The notes beneath the pieces were generated by a model that did not search any database, had not been told where the DNA came from, and worked only from the letters and a program-made list of their open reading frames with translations. 64,000 nucleotides of DNA. Origin: Bradysia coprophila (taxonomy: Eukaryota; Arthropoda; Insecta; Diptera; Sciaridae). The stretch lies in NCBI RefSeq assembly GCF_014529535.1, contig NW_023503493.1:22476001-22540000 (forward strand), read 5' to 3'. Each line of letters begins with the position of its first letter. Within the stretch, counting starts at the first letter, position 1. A program made the translations under genes and the position numbers. Shown one piece after another: positions 56,755 to 64,000 of this stretch.

Positions 56755-59700
56755 CTAATTGTTTGGCGGACTTCGTGATGATTGCGAATGATGCGGCGGC
56801 ATCTGATATGGACTAAATCGAGCAAAGCTTTTGGCTCGTATGTCTGGCGACGGTGATCCAGAACTGGATGGCGTTGATGACACAGGCGGTGGTGTACGAT
56901 TCTGTGATGCGGCTTGCAGAAAACCGGCAGACAATTGTGGCGGCCATTGACCTTGCCACAGGCCAAGATTGAGTGCGTTCAGATTTGGCCGTTGATACAT
57001 TTGGGGTAGCAGAAGTTCGGTGTATGGTGATCGACCCCACATTTGTAATTGTTGGCGAGCTTTTTCTAACAGTGCAGCTGAGGCAGCGTCAGCGTCTTGC
57101 GGTGCAAATTGTGTCATTATGGGATCGGGGAAAAGGCGTAATGGTGCACGTAGATGCTGTTCTAAGAGTAGTGCATCCATGGGATCTCTGGAAATAGACA
57201 GGAAAATGATGTTAGTCAAAAAGATTGAATCAATGGATGGCTAACTTTTAAATCATTATGAATGAAAAAGTGGTTGTTTGACTTTTGAGGTCCAATGTTA
57301 CATGTATGGTGTTGAATTTATTGACTGAAAATTTATGTTTTTTCGTTGATTACTAAAAATTCTGTAAAATTTCCAATCGAAACATGATAACGAAAGGTAT
57401 TTTATTCGTGTACACTACACACATCAAAATATTCGTTAAATTACGTACATGTAATCATTAACATTTTCCATATAAACAACAAAATTGCAGCATTTTGTAA
57501 GTAAATGCCGAGTGGAGAAACACGAGAAAAAAATGCAGCGAAAATTTATGTCAAAATGTGCATAAACAGTGCGAAATTCATCAACTGTTCACAATATCAT
57601 ATCATGCACAAATCTGATTTTTTTTTCTCAACGAAAAAATCATCAACACACGAAAAGAAAAGGGAAAAATGATTCTGAAAATGTTAAAAACCGATACCAT
57701 CTCTCTATAATTAGGGTAACGCATTAAAACATGCGAGGTGTTAAGAAATTATCTTCGATCACACTCTTCCGAGATGATGTCGGCTTATGGACATGGTTAT
57801 GTGTGCATGTATAAACGATGATTTTTTTTGTGAAGATATGTTTTATACCAGTCAGGTCAACATCACAGTATTACACATACGAATGAAATGGGAAAAAAGT
57901 ATTCGTCGATGAGGTATTTTTGGACCCCGAAGCTTAAATCATCGGCTCTACAAATTACAGAGCGGTATATTGCTTTGATGGCAAGACGTGGATTGGGAGG
58001 ACCGATATACTGTCCAATAATGTTTGGTAATAAAATTGTAAAAATATAATTACTCAACCAGCATATAAACGGCTTTGACAATAATTTAGTGGTGGCTACG
58101 CGCGTCTGTAATTATTAACTGTTAAGATGGTGCGTTAAACGAACACGCGGATGAGGAGTGTACGTACATTTTTAAAAGCAAAATAATTTTTTGAAGGGTA
58201 ATCTGAGACATTCGATCACATTTTGCAATAAACCGGCGGATTTTAAAATGCAAAATTGTCGGCTTCCCACCATTGATGTTTGTGTAAAATGATCCCTACC
58301 AGTGTAAATCAACTTCAAGTTACATACTAAAAATAAAAATTCGAAAAACCAAAGTCCCACCCTGTTCGGCAATTATTTAGAGCAATTTGTGAAATATTGT
58401 GGAGACGTTTCATAATCTCAGAAATTGAACAAAAAACAAGCCTCCAAAAAAAATCCTTTAACCCATTACGCTCCGACAAGAACGGAACCTCTTGTTTCCA
58501 TTGGTTTCTCTGGAGAACATTATATGTAACTCTCTATTGTATAGCACACAGATGGAAACATTTATAACTAAAAGTTTGAAATTAGGTGTTAATTGAACAT
58601 CGGCGTTATTAGTCAAATTTGTAGGTTCGGAAAATGCTTTTTTAAACATCATCCTATTCGGTTGTGTAGTTATTAACCCGTTCCGTTTTAATGTGTTTTG
58701 CAGCATTAAATGAATTCTGTGTTTAGATAACGCGTTTTTAATCATTTTTCGTCAGCGATAGGTGTAAAAGCACTAATTTTATGTGGATGTTTCGTTGGGT
58801 ATAATTTTTGTTTTTGGTTTTGTTTAAATTGCTTCGCTGATGACAGGTAGAAGCAGAAAATATATGAAAGGTTTAATGTTGCTGAGAGAACAGCCAGTGT
58901 ATGATGATGAACATTCTAATAAAATTGTTTGAACAAAATGTTTTTTTTTGCCGTGTTGAAATAATAAATAGTTTAATTATGTCGAAGAGAATCGCGTGAT
59001 GAAGCTCTAGATGGTGATGAGGTATACACACATACTGTATATGTATACCAAACCGTAATGAATCGAATAATAGAAAACGTTTAGTTAACCGTTTAGCCAG
59101 CTTTTAGTAAAACTTTCTGTCTTCGACTATCTCTTTTTTTCGTGCCAAGCCGGAAATTACCTTTCAACTGAATTTTCGGTATATTTGTAATAATGTCATG
59201 GTGTCAGTCTATGAATGATATTTTTCGAAAAGGTAGAAATGACGCTGACATTAAAATATCTTCGTGTGTGTCCCTCTTTCTCGCAACGAATTCAATTTTC
59301 TTTTTTGTAAAAATATCTTTCTATTTCCTGTCTCATCACTGCGTTCGATAATGAGATTTCATTATTGAAAAGTGCATTTGCAAGTGGAATTTTCTTCTGA
59401 TAGAAAATTTATTTGATGGCTGGCATCAAAATCAAACTCAATAAATTTCCACACTCACCGGTCAAAATCCGTCAATCGTGATGAATCTCTGAAACCTTTA
59501 GCGAACGGGTTTGAGTCGATTTTCAGCTTGGTTATTAATTGATTTTGGTAGGCAGTTACAGCGGTGAACACGGTTTCGCTGAACACGAACGTTTTGTGTT
59601 CGCTCTCTTGCAGTTCCTTCGGCGTGGTTGGTATGCTTTTACCCGGTCCAAGTCGAACCAAATGTATTCGTGGTTGGTAGCGGTGCATAGAGTTTAGAAC

Positions 59701-62700
59701 GATCTGTAAACAGAAAGAAAACAGTTTTGAAATTCAATATTTACATTTTGGTGTTAGGTTTAAAAGAGAAAACGATTTCGACTGGTTTTTTTATAGTGTG
59801 TGGAAAGAATACTTATAGTTCAGCTGTTAAATCTTAACCTTCCAGAAACGGCAATCACAATAATATCAAAAAATCTGCAAATTCTTCTAGTTAAAGTATC
59901 GACTCGTGTTTATGACAAAATCTTGTACTTCATTTGTTTCACCATAGATTTATTCACTATATAATACCACATTAACCACAGGTCGGCCTTACGGTCGATA
60001 ACAGATGACACCCGTTGTTTTGCATTCACTTCTTGTGGATGTAACTAATAATCGACCAAAAAAGGTAAGAATATAATTTACTCTACGCGCATGCCTACAT
60101 CAGAGATATCATTCACTGTAAGGGTGGTTTGCTGGTTTCTTTTAATCGTTTTCAGAAAGGGCATTGGAGAGTATGGCACTCGTTTAAGCAAATTCCGCAT
60201 GAAATCTTCGTTGCAATTAGAATATTTAAAATTTGATCTGCCCCATTCAACTGCAAGTGTTCGTTCAGCTCCATCAATATTTTAGCATTGACAGAATCGT
60301 CATCGTCATGACCTATTTAATATACCTAGCTAAATGAAAAAAAACGACCCATTCACAAATCTAAAGTGCAAAACCGTTGTTTTTACACCTATACGTGTAT
60401 TACACATATGGTTCGTGTACGTACGTGTAGTACATAAAATATGCTATTCACATCCCCTCAACGGTATCGGGTGGGGTTGCTAGGTTACAGAAACTGAATC
60501 ATCTGTTATTGGTTGGGTAACAATATTTTTTGCAATCCAAAAAAAAAATCGAAAAGAAAGGGGAGACATATTTTATTGTATGCTTACACTGCTGCACACT
60601 GTGAGCAGGAGCATGTGCTTTTTGTGTTTTGGATGTATATGTACATGTACATGTAATGGATATATTCGTTTCGGAAACGGTTCAAACATAAAATAAACTC
60701 ATTGAGAGTGTTGAGCTGGAGCATACATACAACATTACGTTGAGAAAAAGGTGGCGAAAATGCCATGAAAATGCGATGGTGAAACGGTATTAAGGGATGT
60801 TTTGTTTGTGAGTGTTGTAAAAAGCGCATATAAATATAGTCGTTCCAGGCTTCGGCAGCAGCGACAATGCAAACATACCCTGTCTAGACAAAATAGCCGA
60901 AGAAATTGATTTGAAAATATAAGTTGAACCATTTATGAGCGAGTGTATGTTTCGAGAAAAGTGTACTTTTGTGTAAAAGAAAAAAAAAGTGAATATGGCC
61001 GGTTACGTGTGCTTTTTGGGGGTGTGGAACTGTATTGGGAAAGCCATGTTCGGCATACTTTGGCAAAAATATTGATGTTTTCAATCAGCATCCAGTTAAC
61101 TGCGCTTAGTGTTGGAGACGAATGGACTTTTTCGTTTTGTATTTTAACTCGACGAGAGTTCAACAGGGTTCACACTGCCTTGGTAAAGCATTGGAGTGAT
61201 TCGAAAAGGGTTTTGTATAGTTTACACATTTTAGTATTAGTGTTACACAAACAGTCTCACTTGTATCGGAAAGCCGGGTGGTAAAATGCAAGTGAATGAG
61301 TTGTATAATTACTTGGAAATATCCAAAACTGATGCGTGTATGTATGTACACGATCAAAAAACCAAAACCTTATGGGCTGTAATTTTTTCGTCCGAAGCTA
61401 TTGAATAATTGATTGAGATGAATGATTGCGTGAAACTGTTATTCCACTGGCGATATTATATGGCTTATCGTATGCAATTAAGTAATTTTCATTTAAATCG
61501 AAACGAGGGAACAATTTTAATTGCTAAATAATTGCAACCTCGTTCGTTGGTTTTAATAAATGGATAAATGGAAATAATATTTACATTTCCTTGGAAAAGT
61601 AGGGGCCTTGTGGTTGCGGTTTTTTTTTTAAATTACCAGGGGTTTAAATGCATCAAGTATTGAGAGATAACAATAATAATATGTCGAAGTTACACAGTAT
61701 TTAGACAACCTGAAACTGACGCCTTCTTTAAGTGGTAAAGAAGTACTTGGCCAACCAACTTGTAATTTCACATTCAAACAACAATTTTCTTTGTAATTTT
61801 GATTAACTTCGATTTGAATCAACGGTTTTCGATGGCTGTTCAGTTCTTACTTATTGTCTCACTCTGACAAAAACATTAGTAGATACGGTGAAGTTCAGTG
61901 AAGGTAAAAATAGCGAAAGAGTCAATGTAGCGATGTATGTTGGGGTTGGATATGGACGGACATATTATTTTGAGTCGTAAATTTACTGAAACGAGTATAA
62001 TTACTGAACTGATGACTGCACTGAGCCCACAGTAAATAGTAATAGATGACCGATGGGCAAAGGTAATTGTGAAGTATCGTTCGCCAGTTAAGGGGCCTGT
62101 GGATAAACCACCTGAACAATGGACTAATGACATGAATGGAATCTCAAAAACCACATATGATTAAATCGTTGGATCAGAAAAAATGAAAAGAGGGAGAGTA
62201 GGCCAACAGTTGAGCAGTGGACATGAAGGCTGTAGAAAGATGTAGCTCGACAGAGCTTAAAAAGATTTAATCAAATTTGAGTATCAAATTTATAGGACTC
62301 AAAATAATCCGTTAAACGTCTAGAACCAAGCTGCTGTGCATGTTGAAATCCAATTTTCAATCCTGATTCCAATGAAGGTGAGCCTTCTACCTTCAATCAT
62401 TTTAGGAAACGAAACTTGAACCAGTCACGAGCTTTAAGTCTCAAGGAGCGCATTCCATCAAAAATTTGCGGCTCCTTGTTTTTCAGGCCAACAACACCAA
62501 ATGAATGTGTGTGACATATCGGTGAGAAAAACCGATGTTACAAACCAATAAAAACAACAAAAAAATAATTCGAAATAAATTGCAGTAGATTATTGAGACG
62601 TCGATGGTAATTAAGGAGGGTGGAATACATCCAGATATTTGTTTCAATATATAACCAGCTAGTCCCAACAATTTACTAGCTTATATCGCTACGTAAAGTA

Positions 62701-63506
62701 TAAGTTATGTACAATGATGGTTAATAGGGTTATTCTCTGCTCCACCATTGTCAATAAATTATCTAAATGTGAACTGTGTAAATATATATGTGTATACAAA
62801 GTCCTCTGTGTATATTTGCGTAAAAGGTTTTTTAATAATAGAAAATGGTTCATGTTTAAGTGTATTATTAATTTATGTTAAATAACAATGCCATCCTATA
62901 ACTACCATCTTGTCTACATAATACACATTTGCACATTAGATAAGTGGGAGCTATAATTTCCTGTAATAACGGCAATATTTATGCGAATTTAAAATGTCTA
63001 TTATAATGATGGAGGTGAGCTCTCACTAGGCGTCAGTGCTGTCGTATACCATAATAATACAACATTTTTTCCGAATATAATTTGTTCAATTTATCAAACT
63101 TAATTTGAAATTAGCTTACCTGTCCCTGTTTATCCATCTCGTTGTTGGTGAGTTTACTGTAAAAAAGAAAAAGAAAATTGAACGTAAGAAACAGTCCAAC
63201 TCCATGAAACCCATAATCGATTCATTTCAAGTGAAACTGCAACAAAGTAAAACTTACACTTTCTCAAAAGACACCACTTGCTTACGCAATGCATCGCAAC
63301 TGATCGGACAATCTGGATGAGCGTATAGTCTTGCCGGTGGCGGTGGATCAGCTTTACCAGCAACTAGCCAAGATGATCTGTGATAAGCGTACCGATAACG
63401 TCGACAATCGACTGACACTATGTCTAACAGAACAGCATATCGATCAGGCGGTTGTGCTTGTCTTAGGGGACCGGAAAACGAAACGCGTACGGTTGGAAAC
63501 ATCCGT
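56755..63506 (-). CDS. mid: Tbx20-class T-box transcription factor (midline/H15), four 3' exons
   Basis: DNA-binding developmental regulator; the fly genes act in heart, nervous system and segment patterning. Exons, reading leftward: 63506-63258, 63156-63120, 59703-59459, 57187-56755, all GT-AG and in frame. The first encodes [14 protein letters not shown]...[20 protein letters not shown]. The 37-bp second exon encodes [12 protein letters not shown]. The third encodes [16 protein letters not shown] and [20 protein letters not shown] to [35 protein letters not shown] with DSSRLTD marks the Tbx20 class against Tbx1, Tbx2 and Tbx15/18. The last exon ([38 protein letters not shown]) resembles the C-terminus of fly midline/H15. 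Stop is TAG at 56755-56757. The 5' exons, with the N-terminal repressor motif and start of the T-box, are beyond the right edge. Midline and H15 cannot be separated here. Confidence 0.93.
57188..59458 (-). other. T-box gene intron, 2.27 kb
   Basis: Between the T-box C-terminal exon and the MHRYQP exon. No exon or strong repeat is seen inside. A 95-codon minus frame (58458-58745) matches nothing known. Confidence 0.5.
59704..63119 (-). other. T-box gene intron, 3.4 kb
   Basis: It contains one copy of the dispersed ~100-bp repeat (59916-60008) and several short overlapping frames with no recognisable content. Its long AT/GC-mixed stretches could hold enhancers, but nothing specific is visible. 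Confidence 0.5.
59916..60008 (+). repeat. Dispersed ~100-bp repeat, copy 7, in the T-box intron
   Basis: It begins AAAATCTTGTACTTCATTTG and ends CGGTCGATAACAGATG, with CACTATATAATACCACATTA in the middle. Close to copy 6 in its central part. Confidence 0.75.
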
Positions 63507-64000
63507 CTGCAATTAATAAACACAATTTTATTGAAACAACAGCGAAATTTACAAAAACTTATATTTTAAAGACGAAAACGAAACACATTTTGACGTCGTT
63601 GTTTTATGATATGTTTAAAACACAAAGTTAAGTAAAATGATTCAATAATATAAAACAGAACCTGTGGGCATATCAGAATTGCTTATAACATTTTATTGTA
63701 AATTTATTCAGAAAATGGGTTTTAACATGGTGTAAACGCGTTATTATAATTTAATATTGAAATTATGAATTAGAGTATTGTGTGTATGTATAATATACGG
63801 TGTCCATGCATAACATGCACGTCATAAGATAGCCACTAAATTGTGTATCATCATAATAAGGCAATATATCTATGTTCCCTTCGCTGTTACTTCCTTCTTA
63901 ATGGCATTAGCACTATATCTTGATCATCATCGAATATGTTGGCGTTTTTTTTTCTCGGTTACATGCGAACAAGTTGCGCATTTGTTCGGTTGGAATAGTT
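63507..64000 (-). other. T-box gene intron continuing beyond the window
   Basis: AT-rich DNA upstream of the RRMFPTV exon, whose acceptor is TTAATTGCAG. The exon carrying the first part of the T-box is not in this stretch. Confidence 0.55.

Noticed and set aside
58458..58745. Minus-strand 95-codon frame in the T-box intron
   Set aside because: No motif, no promoter, and it lies within an intron on the same strand as the T-box gene.

Overview
The window is eukaryotic nuclear DNA from an insect, most likely a fly (Diptera). It is AT-rich, its genes have short GT-AG introns (mostly 54-90 bp), and protein-coding DNA is sparse among many small DNA transposons. The last gene is a Tbx20-class T-box factor whose C-terminal extension resembles fly midline/H15. 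A species cannot be named from the sequence alone. Many short open frames here start on non-ATG codons or lie antisense to repeats, and these are not genes.

Layout. 1-1.76 kb: 3' part of a piggyBac-type transposase gene (minus strand), interrupted by two clean introns. 3.8-5.5 kb: a six-exon plus-strand gene of unknown function. 5.5-11.1 kb: intergenic DNA with two nested hAT elements and a 1.1 kb inverted repeat. 11.2-12.0 kb: a two-exon short-chain dehydrogenase/reductase (minus). 12.5-36.3 kb: repeat-rich and gene-poor, with a TTAA-flanked foldback, 19-bp and 23-bp tandem arrays, a 1.9 kb hAT-like element, a broken retrotransposon ORF, a Merlin/ISXO2-like transposase fragment and an inverted pair of ~1.2 kb repeats. 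37.7-49.4 kb: two convergent S28-family secreted peptidase homologues (7 exons, plus; 12 exons, minus) separated by ~5 kb holding another hAT-like element. 49.4-56.7 kb: intergenic, with a third diverged copy of the 1.2 kb repeat. 56.75-63.5 kb: four 3' exons of the T-box gene (minus); its 5' exons lie beyond the right edge.

Main observations. Both S28 homologues appear catalytically dead: the nucleophile serine of the G-x-S-Y-G motif is glycine in both, the catalytic-histidine position reads G-A-D, and the E-H-R-x-Y-G motif is eroded, while signal peptide, LDHF and N-A-G-L-D-P-W segments remain. They share five intron positions, but one copy has five more introns and the other has one intron swollen to 1.94 kb by inserted elements. 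The unknown gene reads through six exons in frame only if one intron is GC-AG. A ~100-bp dispersed repeat, with one end reading AATCTTTTACTTCATT and the other GTCGATAACAGATG, recurs at least seven times and looks like an uncatalogued non-autonomous family.
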